NCBI GenBank assembly: GCA_003339415.1
Contig: PDHQ01000005.1
Coordinates: forward strand, 62,001-126,000
Direction: 5' to 3'
Origin: Ophiocordyceps camponoti-saundersi (nom. inval.)
Lineage: Eukaryota; Ascomycota; Sordariomycetes; Hypocreales; Ophiocordycipitaceae
DNA length: 64,000 nucleotides
The first letter of the stretch is position 1; the number at the start of each line of letters is the position of its first letter. The position numbers were made by a program, and so were the translations under genes. Positions 46,004 through 55,843 of the stretch are shown here, in pieces. The notes under the pieces were generated by a model that had not been told where the DNA came from, did not search any database, and saw only the letters and a program-made list of their open reading frames with translations.

Positions 46004-47668
46004 TCACGTAGACCCTAACAGAGCGTCTTCCTCCTCGGAATCGGTGTGCGGTCGATCAGCAAACAAGGCATCCATGTCCTCCAATGGTCGGCCTTTGGTT
46101 TCAGGATAGAAGAAGTAGATGATCTGGAGTGTTGGAGATGGATGTTAGTTACTTGGCCGGGGTTAGGGTTATGAAGCTGTTCAGGGGGAAGTTGACCGGA
46201 ACGCAGGCCAAGTTAAAGGCCATGAAGAAGAAGTAGACGAGGCTGCCGAGGTGAGCGAGGCCGATGGGCCAGATGAAGGAGACGATGAGGCTGCCGAGGG
46301 CGCCTCCGGAAGCGGCCCAGTTGAGGCCACGGGCACGAACGGGGGTAGGGAAGATCTAGAGAGAGGGGGGGTTGATCGCGGAAGGTGAGCTGAGCTGGTG
46401 GTAAGGGAAAGGGGGGGAGAAACAGATGGTAAGGAGGAATCTGACCTCGGAGCTATAGACCCATGATGCTGGACCGAGACCGAAGCTGTAGCCGAAGGCG
46501 TAGATGAAGATGAAGGCGACGCAGATGGCGTCGGCTAAGGGGCTGGAGTTGTTTGGGTAGAGCAGTGGTAAGGTGCCGTTGATCTGGGGGGGGGATATGG
46601 TGGTGGTGGTGTTGATGGCAGTTGTAAGTGAAAGGGATATATGGAAGAATAAGGAGAACGGGAGAAAAGGGGGATGAGAGTATATCCAAGGAAGAGTCGG
46701 GGAGAAGAGAGAAAAAAACTCCCTCTACTACTCACCAGCAACGACAAAGCCATGACCAGACAGCCGGCCAAGAGACAGAATCGACGACCGAGAGCGTCGA
46801 TGGCCCACATGTCGAGGGGGGTGAAGAGGAGCTTTGCCGTCATCTCTGCCGCTCCGGCGAAGAGGGCTGTTCGGGCTGGGAGGCCGAGGTTGTGGAGGAG
46901 GTGGGGGAGATAGTACTTTGCTGCTGTTGCGCCGCAGAGCTGGGACATGAGTTGGAGGGTGAAGGCGCGGAGGAGGAGGAGCGGTTTTGGAGGTGAGGGT
47001 GAGGGTGAGGGTGAGGTTGGTGATGGTGATGGTGATGATTGTTGTTGTTCGGCTAGCCAGCGGGGGGATTCGGGCGCGAAGATGATGATGCCCGTGACGA
47101 AGATGGAGGCTGGGATGAGAGGGAGTAGAGCGAGGAGGTTACCACTACCATGACCCTGACGACCACCACCATCACCATCATCATCATCATCATCACGATG
47201 TATCCCAGCCCCGATCCAAAGCCCAACAGCAACACCAGCGACGAAACCAGCATGACTCCCCGTAACGACCCTCCCCCTCCGTGCCCCCGTAGCAACCTCA
47301 GCGGCATAAAGCGCAACAAGAGCGGCGACAACGGCACAACCCAAGCCAGTAACCCACCTCCCAAACAACAACATCACCATCCTTTCCCCTCCCCCCGCAA
47401 CGAAGACAATCCCCCCTCCAAAACAAAGCGTAAGCGTCCCAAGTAGCATCCCACCCCTCCTCCCGTACCGATCCGCGACATAAGGCCCGAAGAGGAGGTG
47501 TCCCGGCAAGGCACCGAGGTAATAGGCCGCCGTGAAGAAGCCGCGGCTCGTGGCGGATGGGTTCTTGAAGGCGGTGAGGAGAGGCGCTACGATGCCTATG
47601 CTCGTGCCCCATGTTGAGGCGCCGACGGCGAGGAGGAGGGTTAGTGCGTTGAGGTTCTGGCTGTTCAT
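46004..47668 (-). CDS. MFS sugar-transporter-like protein with shortened central loop
   Basis: Four exons: 47668-46736, 46583-46446, 46355-46197 and 46123-46004; 449 residues. Introns 2 and 3 use GTCAGA and GTCAAC donors, weaker than usual but frame-preserving. Seen: DRYGRRGGML after TM2, FGRWVTGLG in TM4, PESPRWLAEQQQ after TM6, LTLQLMSQLCGATAAKYY in TM7, DALGRRFCLL after TM8, YSSEIFPTPVRARGLNW after TM10, FFYPETKGRPLEDMD at the end. The helical loop that normally follows TM6 is replaced by about 20 residues of Ser-Pro repeats, and an Asp/Gly-rich run (HRDDDDDDG) interrupts the TM5-TM6 region. The protein is about 80-100 residues shorter than usual sugar porters. The structure and activity are therefore less sure than for the other two carriers. 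Confidence 0.78.
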
Positions 47669-47903
47669 TGCTGTTGCTCTTGAAGGGGGAGGGATTGGAG
47701 GTGAGGGGGGGGGGGTTGAAAGAGGGAACTTGGTGCGGCTGACTGACTGACTGATTGGTAGTTTTGCTTTAGCTTGACTGACTGGGTGGGAGATTGATCA
47801 GTCGTAGTAGGGGACTAGAGGTGTATGCAGGAAGGAGAGAGAGATGGCTGCGTTAGTTGCTTCTTTCGATGACTTACATACCTAGTTACCTAGATAGGCC
47901 GGG

Positions 47904-47934
<31 letters not shown>

Positions 47935-48037
47935 GACAGCGTCGATCCCCCCTCCCCTCCTACCTGGATATCAGTTATTTGTACATGTCTTGAGATTCAT
48001 CTACAGCAATAACAACAACCAAAAAAAACCCCTTCAT
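47669..48037. other. Intergenic with CAT microsatellite
   Basis: 369 bp holding the transporter promoter and the 3' end of the glucosidase gene. It contains (CAT)n at about 47907-47934. No gene was seen. Confidence 0.4.
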
Positions 48038-49794
48038 CTACAGCTCATCCTTCTTCTTCTTCTTCTCCCCCCCCTCTCCCTCTCCCCTTGCACCCACAAC
48101 CTCACAAGCCGCGGGCGTCCCAACCTCCATCTTATAAACACACTTCTCCGCCTCCGTCACCCTCCAAAGCTCTTCCGTCTCGGCACAACCGAGCCAGACA
48201 TCAGTCCTCCTCCTCGGCCCGTTCCAGCACCCCAATCCGTCCTCGTACCGGAGAACCATCCGCATCCCCTTGCCGAGGCTCTTGCCGTCGACCCTCTCCT
48301 CGTCGTCGACCTCTTCCCTGTCTATCCGGCTGAACTCGCCCATGCTGGTGTCGCCATGGCCCTTCTTGGACTTTTGAAACGTCTGACCTAGCCAGTTGAG
48401 CTCGTACGTGTACTCGCCCGAGTCGATGCTGATGCTTCGCCCGCGCAGAGCCCGCAACACGTCGGATGGGCCGTAGTCTTTTGCCAGGTCCGTCCGCTGC
48501 TCCTCTTGCTCCTTGATCTTGTCCTGGACCTCTCGGTCGGCCGTGTCGGCCGCTTCGCGCGCTGCCTTGACTAGCTGCGACTCGCTGCCCGTCGACACCT
48601 TCTCCGCCACGATTCCGTTGCGCACAAGCCAAAGTCTCAGGTCCAGCATCCTGCCGCGGATCGCTTTACGCAGCGATTCGGGGAGATACGCCTCCAGACT
48701 CAACACTGCTCCCACCGTGTCAGACAGAAACAGAGCCATTGGACCTTCGAAAACTCACGAATATCCGTGTCCTCCGTCTGGTGCTCAAACTCGCTCCAAT
48801 TGATGCCGCTATCAGCGCTGTCTTCCTTGACCAGCTCGATCACCTCGTCGTCAGACGTCAGCTCCGGAGTTGTCGATGCCCCGTCGCGGGCCGCGTAATC
48901 CTCATACGCCTTCACCGCAGCCTTGACGCCCTCGTCGTTGAAGTTGGGGTTGTATTCCGTCTTGAGCGTCGACAGGATCACCTTCAGCTCGTCGACCTGA
49001 CCCTGCAGAGTCGTCCTGTGCTGGCGGACGGCGTCGAGAGCGGCACGAAGCTCATCAACCCTCTTCCTGGCCAGGTCTACGAGCACTCCGAGCTTGCCTC
49101 CGGCACCGCCACCGCCGCCGACGACCCGGTTCTTGTCCGCCAGCTCGGCCTCGGCTAGCTTTCTCTTTGCCTCGTCCCTCTTGGCCTCTGCCGTCTTGAT
49201 CTCGCCCGCCAGCTGGGCCAATCGAGACTCGGCACGACGACGCAGCTGAGAGGCCTCGGCCACCATGACGGCCCTTTTCTTGAGAGCCTGCTCCCGACCG
49301 AGCCTTTTCTGCTCCTCCAGCTTGCGGTGCTCCTTGCCGATGACGGCGCAGCGGTTCTCACACACGACCCGGCCACCAAACTCCTCACTCCCATCACAGC
49401 ACACATCATAGTCGCACACGCCGTCGTTGACGTACTCGAATGGCACGTAAGCCCCCACGTGGCCTTCGTTCTTACACCAGAAGCCCGGCAGTGCCCTGGT
49501 GGCATTCGTGCTTCCCGAAGTGGTCCCCGGCAGCGGCTGCTCGGGCGACAGCGCGTCGATGAAGGCGCAGGCCGCCGTGCCGGGCTCGTCTGATCCGTCG
49601 GCGCAATCGCAGCTGTTATCGTTGATCCGCCCTCGGTCCAGCTTGACGGACGGGTCGCCGATGCAGGCGAATGAATCCGAGCTGCCGTCATAGTGGGATG
49701 CGAACTCCGGGCCAACACCGCGTGGCAGCTGGCCAGCGGCCGCCAGGACTGAGAAGGCGCAAAAAAGCGCCCAGCAGCAGCGTCGATGCAGCAT
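48038..49794 (-). CDS. Glucosidase II beta subunit (PRKCSH-like), ER
   Basis: Regulatory subunit that holds glucosidase II alpha in the endoplasmic reticulum and helps trim glucose from N-glycans. Two exons, 49794-48759 and 48705-48038; 567 residues. Seen: a signal peptide (CCWALFCAFSVLAAAGQ); two LDL-receptor class A-like cysteine modules (SCDCADGSDEPGTAAC and VCDYDVCCDGSEEF); a long coiled coil (about 165-310); an acidic stretch; a C-terminal MRH lectin domain (LRYEDGLGCWNG ... WLGCAETEELWRVTEAEKCVYKMEVGTPAAC); and the retrieval signal KDEL at the very end. An in-frame upstream ATG exists at 49881, but 49794 is preferred because it starts the signal peptide. Intron 48758-48706 has donor GTGAGT. 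Family role is well established; expression is probably constitutive. Confidence 0.94.
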
Positions 49795-50065
49795 CGTGAG
49801 GAGGAGAAGTCGTTTGGGAGAACACGGTTGACCATTTGGCGGAGGGAGCAGAAGGCCAGAAGATGGGACATGGGCGAGCACGTGACGTAGGTATTCGGAG
49901 GGGGGAGGGGGGGGGAGCTTTTTGAAGAGGTTGTTATCGATACGAGTCTAGACCATCCGCCCTCTAACCTCCCCCCTCCTTTCGGTCAGTATCTTTCGGT
50001 TGACCCCTATTTGGGAGTCAAGGTCAGTATCTCTCTCTCTCCCTCTTTCTCTCTCTCTCCCTCTT

Positions 50066-50104
<39 letters not shown>

Positions 50105-50288
50105 TCTCGCAAATCTCGGTCGATTGGCCGTCTCTAGCGCTGCTGGTCTGTCTCCATAGCAAAGTCCTTATATCCCCTCTTTCACCCTTTTCTGCCCCCC
50201 CGATTACCCCTAATTCCTCCATCCATTGCCCTCTCCAGCCTTTTCTTCCTACCATCCTCTCCAATCTCTGGGTCATCCAGACACCATC
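49795..50288. repeat. Intergenic with CT-rich minisatellite
   Basis: About 490 bp. A tract at 50030-50105 is built of CTCTCTCTCCCTCTTT-like units, pure pyrimidine on the plus strand. The rest has no gene. It contains the glucosidase promoter. Confidence 0.55.
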
Positions 50289-51920
50289 CTACCAATCTTC
50301 AGAGGTTTCCCCATCAGAGCCATAGCCACCGCCCGCAAGCAACTCGTCCTCCAAATCCCCAGCTTCGCCGACCTGGCAAGCGACAGCCTTGGATGATAGG
50401 GACTTCACCCGCTTGTTAGCAACAGGAACGGACGTCATGATTTCTCGCTTTACACGGGTAGTGGTTGGCTGCCTTGGTCGAGAGACTGAGTGCTGAGGTG
50501 ATTGCCGACGCGTCCGCGTCTCTATCCCGTGCTGGACTTGCGCTCCCTTTCGGGAGGCGCCCGTCTGCTGAAGGGTAGGTGATTCTTTCGTAAGTAGATC
50601 AGGCCTCTTGGTCTTCGCCGTGACTTGAGCCCGACGAGAACTTCGCGGCTGAAATAGAGGAACTGATGAGCCCGTCTGGTTTGTCTGGCATGTAGACAGA
50701 CATCGTTGCAGTTCATCAGCTTGTTTTTGCATCCCGTCCGACATCTGTTGGAACCCTGTCTCACTTGTAGCGAGCAATCGTTCCGTCTTATCATCTTGCT
50801 TCTGCATCGCATCCAGAATCTGCTGAAAACTGTTCCGAAATGCTTCAAGCAAGGTCCCTACCTCCGACTGCTGATGTTCTAGAATATCCATTCGGGACCG
50901 TTGCTCGGCTATGAAATCGAGGAGCACTTGCCTATCTGTCCGCTGATGGCCGGGAACGACTTCGTTGTCTGCGTAACGTCTTCCAATAGGAGACGCAGCT
51001 TTCTCTTTGCCTTTGGCCGACGGTTGGAAATCCGAGATGGATCGGACGTTCTGCTTAGTAGGAGTTGTCGTCATGTCCGCATGGGTGGGATGATATATCA
51101 TCCATCTTATCTTGCCACACAGGACTCGTCGGAGGCACCGCCGTGTCGTGAATCGTTCCATAATCTTCGGTCGGAAAAGTTCGCAGCATCTCGTCCGCAG
51201 ATGTGCGGTATCTTCCGGTGTGCCATATCGGTCCAATAGTCCGAAACATGCCCCCCCGAGGACATCGATATCCCGGATTCCCGTGTAGTTCTTGGCCATG
51301 ATTGCTTCTATCGAGAGAACAATTCTGTCACGAAATTTCAACTCGTACTCATGGAGTATGTCGGGAAAAGCCTCCTCGTCCAGTTTCTTCAAATCCTGTA
51401 TGATGGTGCGAGCCTTCTCCCCTTCAGGTATTCCCTTGGCACTCAACGTCTTCTGCATCGTATCGACCAGCAAGTGGGCGAGATGCTCCAACGACTTCTT
51501 GGGTATAGGCCAGTTAGCCGGAAGCGAGTCTGTCCAAATGTCGACCTCCTCCTCCCAGACCTTCTTCACATTCTTCTCCAACGTCGTCGGTCTTTTCGCT
51601 CCATCAAGCGGCCACATGCATCGAGCGATCGTCCATGAGACCCAGCATCCATCACTCGCTCTCTTCCCGATCCTGTGGTTGTAAGGCCGAGTCGTCGTTC
51701 TAGTCACTGTACCGACGTATTGATAGACGAGCTCGTTCCATAGGTCCTTATTGGGAGACGGCCACTGATCGGACTCTTGGTCGTAAACTTTCTGCAGATC
51801 CTTCCCCCATTTCGCTACGAGTCGGTCTTCTTCGTGAGTCGAGTCGTATTCCGACTCCACGGATGTGTCCGTTCCCGGGGAAGAATACCCAGATGATGAT
51901 GGCGATGGCGGCAACTTCAT
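50289..51920 (-). CDS. Unrecognised 543-residue protein with duplicated modules and coiled coil
   Basis: One long open frame. I do not recognise a family. The N-terminus is serine/proline-rich (MKLPPSPSSSGYSS). Two diverged copies of one module are visible: about 43-75 (KVYDQESDQWPSPNKDLWNELVYQYVGT) and about 115-155 (KVWEEEVDIW, then NWPIPKKSLEHLAHLLVDT). A coiled-coil region (about 325-410) holds a second short duplication, FQQILDAMQKQDD and FQQMSDGMQKQAD. The C-terminal third is basic with clusters such as SSRRAQVTAKTKRP and KREIMTS, suggesting a nuclear protein, and ends in an acidic DGETSEDW. Codon use is more relaxed than in the flanking housekeeping genes. It may be a fungus-restricted nuclear or chromatin protein; no function is assigned. 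Small introns within the frame cannot be excluded. Confidence 0.7.
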   Translation of the reverse strand: MKLPPSPSSSGYSSPGTDTSVESEYDSTHEEDRLVAKWGKDLQKVYDQESDQWPSPNKDLWNELVYQYVGTVTRTTTRPYNHRIGKRASDGCWVSWTIARCMWPLDGAKRPTTLEKNVKKVWEEEVDIWTDSLPANWPIPKKSLEHLAHLLVDTMQKTLSAKGIPEGEKARTIIQDLKKLDEEAFPDILHEYELKFRDRIVLSIEAIMAKNYTGIRDIDVLGGACFGLLDRYGTPEDTAHLRTRCCELFRPKIMERFTTRRCLRRVLCGKIRWMIYHPTHADMTTTPTKQNVRSISDFQPSAKGKEKAASPIGRRYADNEVVPGHQRTDRQVLLDFIAEQRSRMDILEHQQSEVGTLLEAFRNSFQQILDAMQKQDDKTERLLATSETGFQQMSDGMQKQADELQRCLSTCQTNQTGSSVPLFQPRSSRRAQVTAKTKRPDLLTKESPTLQQTGASRKGAQVQHGIETRTRRQSPQHSVSRPRQPTTTRVKREIMTSVPVANKRVKSLSSKAVACQVGEAGDLEDELLAGGGYGSDGETSEDW

Positions 51921-52884
51921 CCTGGTTTCAGGGAGCCTTTACCTTTCGAACGACGAAGAGGGGAGAAGGCTCTCGGCAGAACGGAAAAGGGTCTTGCGAG
52001 GGCGACTGGGAGACGGAGCAGAGAGATGGGGGGTAGAGAACATGTGAGAAGAGAAAATGGGAGAGAGAGCCTGTAGAAGGACCTAAGGAGGGGGGGGAAG
52101 ACCTGTAAAGTGGAGGGAGAAAAGGTTTGAGGAGCGAACAGCTCCTCGGTGAGTAAAGGGCCTGGAAATCAAAGCACCGCTACCTCATTCCCACCCTCAT
52201 AACGGAGCCGATGATGCCTTTGTGGTCTGCAAAACCTAGACTTTCAGCGGGAAAAGGTAAAGTGTTGCCCAATACTATTCATGCAAAGCTATATACTCGT
52301 TGGTGATTGATGGGCATGGTCGAAAGAGCGGTTGCGCACAAAAGACTGTGACAACAACCATGTCGAACAAGAAGAGCTGCCACGGTCTATCAGCGCTTCG
52401 TCCAGATGACACCAAAATCTCGTCATCAAAGCCGTGACTTTGTTCTCTCCCCTTTTCGTCGATCCAGTGAGTGCCAACCATCACATCTCCCTACCTAATG
52501 TGAGACCGAGGTCCTCTCGCTACTTAGTTACCCGTTTCCATCCAACAAAACTGGCCTTCAGTCTCCGTTTCCATGTATGAAACTCGTACACGGTGTGACA
52601 ACGAGATGGCTTGCCCGAAGTCTTCGACCGTAAGGCGCCGAGTATTTGGCGTCAACGGCTCGCGAGAGTGCCGCCTTTGGAGAAGATCTGGGAAGCGAAG
52701 ACGACTGGAGCAGGAGACGTGATCTCGATACATGTCTCTCTCCCGGGAGTGGCAGGCTTACGCCAGGTTAGAGAAATGGCCATTGATTAGGCGCTGACTG
52801 TGGTTATCCAGCCTGTAGTTGCTGGGTGTTGAGTCAACGATGGTCAGACTGTCTATACACTCATCGCGACCAAACCGCGCAGTA
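51921..52884. other. Intergenic, no gene seen
   Basis: 964 bp between the unrecognised gene and the 3' end of arp6. Short frames only; no RNA gene or repeat of note. Confidence 0.4.
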
Positions 52885-54269
52885 TCAAGGTGGCAAGGCC
52901 ACGGCCGAGGCGAATCTGCGGGCGACGAGAGCGCCACCCAGCTCTTCGTACTCTTGCTTGGTGACGGCTACAGCTTCCATATCGACATGATTAGCCATGT
53001 TAGCGGCGCCTCGCCAGGTACAGGAGATGGGATCGGGAGGTCTAGCGACGCGAACGACGCAGCTGTCGGGCGCGCGTCGCACCACCTCGCTACGCAAGCG
53101 GTCGACGAAGCCTGGAAAGAGCGTGTTCCCGCCCACGACGACGATGTTGGCCAGCAAAGCGGGCCAGAGGCCAACGGGTAGCCGTCGAAGAGATTGCAGG
53201 ATGAGTTGGGGGATGCCGGGCTGTCGTATACCCACGTCAGAGGGGTTGAAGAGAAGCTCCGGGACGGAGAAGCGTTCGTTGCGGAGGGTGACGACGTCTT
53301 CGTCCGAGGTCGCCATCCTGCCGGCTTTGGGGTGCTTGGTAGGGTCGTGATCGCGGAGAAGGCCCTTGAAGCGGGTGTGAAAATCGGGTAGAACGTAGTC
53401 CTTGACGATACCGCCGGAAGAGTGGTAGTCGGGACGTCGGTTTCCTCGTGTTCCCTTCCAGCACTTGTCGAGGTCGGCAGCAAAGTCTTCCGAGACATAG
53501 CAGGCAGCCTCCTTCATCTCGTTGACAATGTACGTGTCGTTGCGCATGTCTAGGTGTCGAAGAGAGACGAGGCGGGCGAGGTAGTTGGTGAGAGTCTTGC
53601 CGCCAACATCAAGCCGGCGCACGGCCGAGTTGATAGCATGTCCGCGCAGGACAGGCGTCACGGTCGTATGCGAGTAGCCGGAGTCGACGACAAGTACGAC
53701 CTCGGCCGGGGCAGAGGACGCGGTGGGGACGTCCCTATGGGTATGGAAAAAGGACTGAACATCGTGGTAGGCGTTAAAGACCGGCGCTTGACCCATACAT
53801 CGTCAGCGAGCACAGCATAAGAAGGAACAGTCAAGGAATATTCACCAAGACCACGGTAGTAGCTAGCGAATCCAAACTCCTCAAACACAATCTGATCGCA
53901 ATTGGCCTGCAGAGCAGGAAGGCCATTAGGCGGCTCAGCGAGAACGAGGCGCGTCTCAGCGACATCGCACAAGTCCAAGAGCTCATGCTGCCAAATCTCC
54001 CTCTGCACATCCCAGTTGACGATGAAGCCCTTTTCGACAGGACGACGGAACTGCATCTCGCCAAAGTCGCGACACTTGTCGAGGTCGGAGCCGACGTAGA
54101 GGCCGCGCGCGCGGTCGCGGCCCACGCAGTTCGGTATCACCATCGGATCGTCGACGGAGCCTCCGCGCACGAGACCGGTCTTGAGCGTGTGAGCGCCATT
54201 GTCGACGACGAGCGTGTTTTGAGGACCGGCCGCGGCCGCGCCGTGAGACGACTTGCGGCCCCCGGCCAT
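52885..54269 (-). CDS. arp6: Actin-related protein Arp6 (SWR1 complex)
   Basis: Nuclear actin-like subunit of the SWR1 chromatin remodeller that deposits H2A.Z. Two exons, 54269-53846 and 53786-52885; 441 residues. Seen: the N-terminal actin fold NTLVVDNGAHTLKTGLV; FRRPVEKGFIVNWDVQ; LVLAEPPNGLPALQ; EEFGFASYYRGL-APVFNAY, rebuilt across the intron; LVVDSGYSHTTVTPVLRG (second phosphate loop); LLANIVVVGGNTLFPGF; and WRGAANMANH. The order and spacing match Arp6 rather than actin. The start at 54269 (MAGGRKSSHG) is preferred; an in-frame ATG lies upstream at 54356. The intron (53845-53787) has donor GTGAAT. It is divergent from the GCIP-like gene with only 256 bp between, suggesting a shared promoter. 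Confidence 0.93.
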
Positions 54270-54525
54270 TGGTGAGGACGTGGCTAATGTCTGGCGATAA
54301 TTTTCCGCTCCAGACCCTGGGTCAGCGATCAGTTTGACGTAATAACTCTTCTGCATGGCTGACCCTAACCCCAGTTAGGCACAACCCTTACCCTAACCGA
54401 TCACTCCGGGGTGGGCGCAGGGGGGCAGCCCCGCCAAACCTATCTGACGTAATAACAACTGCGTCTTCATCTCCAAATTTTCTCTCTTCCTCCTCAACTC
54501 CCATCCGCCCCATCCTCTAACCACC
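54270..54525. promoter_or_regulatory. Compact divergent promoter with telobox-like and TGACGTAATAAC motifs
   Basis: 256 bp between arp6 and the GCIP-like gene. TGACGTAATAAC occurs twice, at 54335-54346 and 54445-54456; its TGACGTAA core resembles CREB/ATF-type bZIP sites. Between them lie telomere-like strings CCCTAACCCC (about 54363-54372) and CTTACCCTAACC (about 54387-54398). Confidence 0.55.
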
Positions 54526-55689
54526 ATGGCGTCGCCCTCCACCAACAGTAACTCCCTCGATAACCTTCTCGCCTCGGCCTCGAGCCTTCTATCGCAGCTA
54601 CAATTATCTCTGAAACAGGTAGTCGAAGAAAGCAAAGACGAAGCTTCCCCGCCGCCGCCTAGCCGAAGCCGAAGCCCAACCTCCTCTTCCTCCTCTTCCA
54701 ACGACAGTCTCAATCAGACCGGCAACGCGACCAAGCTGATCCGCCTACACGCGACCAAAATCTCCCCCCTAGTCACCCACGCCGCCAAGAACGACACACC
54801 AATCACCACCTTGTCAAAAGCTCTCTCGACCGTCGTCACCGACCTCGTCATTGGACCGGTCCCAACCCTCGTCTCGGCGGCGCAGTCATGTCGATGCGGA
54901 GGCCTCGTCTTGCGCCGCGAGCTGGCTTTGCTAGCCGGTCGCGTCCTCTCTGCTTTGGAAGGCTTGCTTCGTACCGCTGCCGCTGTCACCGTCGCTGCAG
55001 CCGATCAACAGCATCCTAGTGTTCGAGCAACTGCTGTACTTTGGTCTGCTTGTGATGCCCTCGTCGACTTCTCTTCCTCCGCTCCGGCTGGATTCTTCGT
55101 CGCAAAAGCCCGTCAGTCGGAGGATTTGCTTAACGATGTCGCCCTTGAGCTCAAGGAATGGGGCGAGCAGGAGCCTGGTGACGAAGACGAAGACGAAGAC
55201 GACGCCGACGCCGACGACACTGACTCCGTCTCCGCCCAGTCCCTCGCCGACACCCTCTTCTCCCCAAAGCCCATCCCCTCAAACGACCCCTGTGACATCC
55301 GCCCTCGCCTCACCACCACCCTGCGCCTACTCCGCCTGGTCGCTCTCCTCCTCGGCACCGCCCACAAGCGCCGGCTCCCCAACCTAGTCCCAGATTCCCA
55401 CCTCTCGCCGCGTCTCGACGCCCTCGCTCGTCAGCTCGACCGTCTCCCGGAGAGTTTCGAGGACCTTGCCGCTTCTATTTATTCAATGCAGCCCGCCGAT
55501 GTCGACGCCACCCTGCAATCGTGCATGCGCGATGCCGAAGCTGTCGCTGGCTTGCTCGCAGACGGCTGGGACGGCCTGCCCGATCGCTTCACCGAAATTG
55601 TTGACCGCTTTCGTCAAGAGATCAAGCTTTTGGAAGGAAGAGTATCCATCACCACCGAAATGCAATTATCATCTCCTGCTATATCATGA
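54526..55689 (+). CDS. GCIP/CCNDBP1-family protein (cyclin-D1-binding-like)
   Basis: Single exon, 387 residues, starting at an ATG in CACCATGG context. The helical, leucine-rich organisation and segments such as ATKISPLVTHAAKN, STVVTDLVIGPVPTLVSAAQSC, RRELALLAGRVLSALEGLL and VLWSACDAL fit the Grap2/cyclin-D-interacting protein family. A serine-rich linker (about 46-60) and an acidic Asp/Glu run (about 220-235) lie between conserved helices. In animals these proteins are HLH-like negative regulators of cell-cycle transcription; the fungal role is not known. It converges on sip5 with 154 bp between stop codons. Confidence 0.78.
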   Translation: MASPSTNSNSLDNLLASASSLLSQLQLSLKQVVEESKDEASPPPPSRSRSPTSSSSSSNDSLNQTGNATKLIRLHATKISPLVTHAAKNDTPITTLSKALSTVVTDLVIGPVPTLVSAAQSCRCGGLVLRRELALLAGRVLSALEGLLRTAAAVTVAAADQQHPSVRATAVLWSACDALVDFSSSAPAGFFVAKARQSEDLLNDVALELKEWGEQEPGDEDEDEDDADADDTDSVSAQSLADTLFSPKPIPSNDPCDIRPRLTTTLRLLRLVALLLGTAHKRRLPNLVPDSHLSPRLDALARQLDRLPESFEDLAASIYSMQPADVDATLQSCMRDAEAVAGLLADGWDGLPDRFTEIVDRFRQEIKLLEGRVSITTEMQLSSPAIS

Positions 55690-55843
55690 TAATACCTTGG
55701 GCTATACTTGTCGTTACCACCAGGCGCCGCACCTATACAAGATGAACCCCTTCACCCCTCGACCCCTTCACCTGCTTTACGATTGCGCGTAACTTCGTTA
55801 CCTCGTCCGCAGTTTCCCTTTATTCCCATCATCCGTAGTCCCT

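Noticed and set aside
54361..54400. Telomere-like CCCTAACC strings
   Set aside because: Not a telomere: only two short, imperfect units inside a promoter between two genes. Kept only as a promoter motif.
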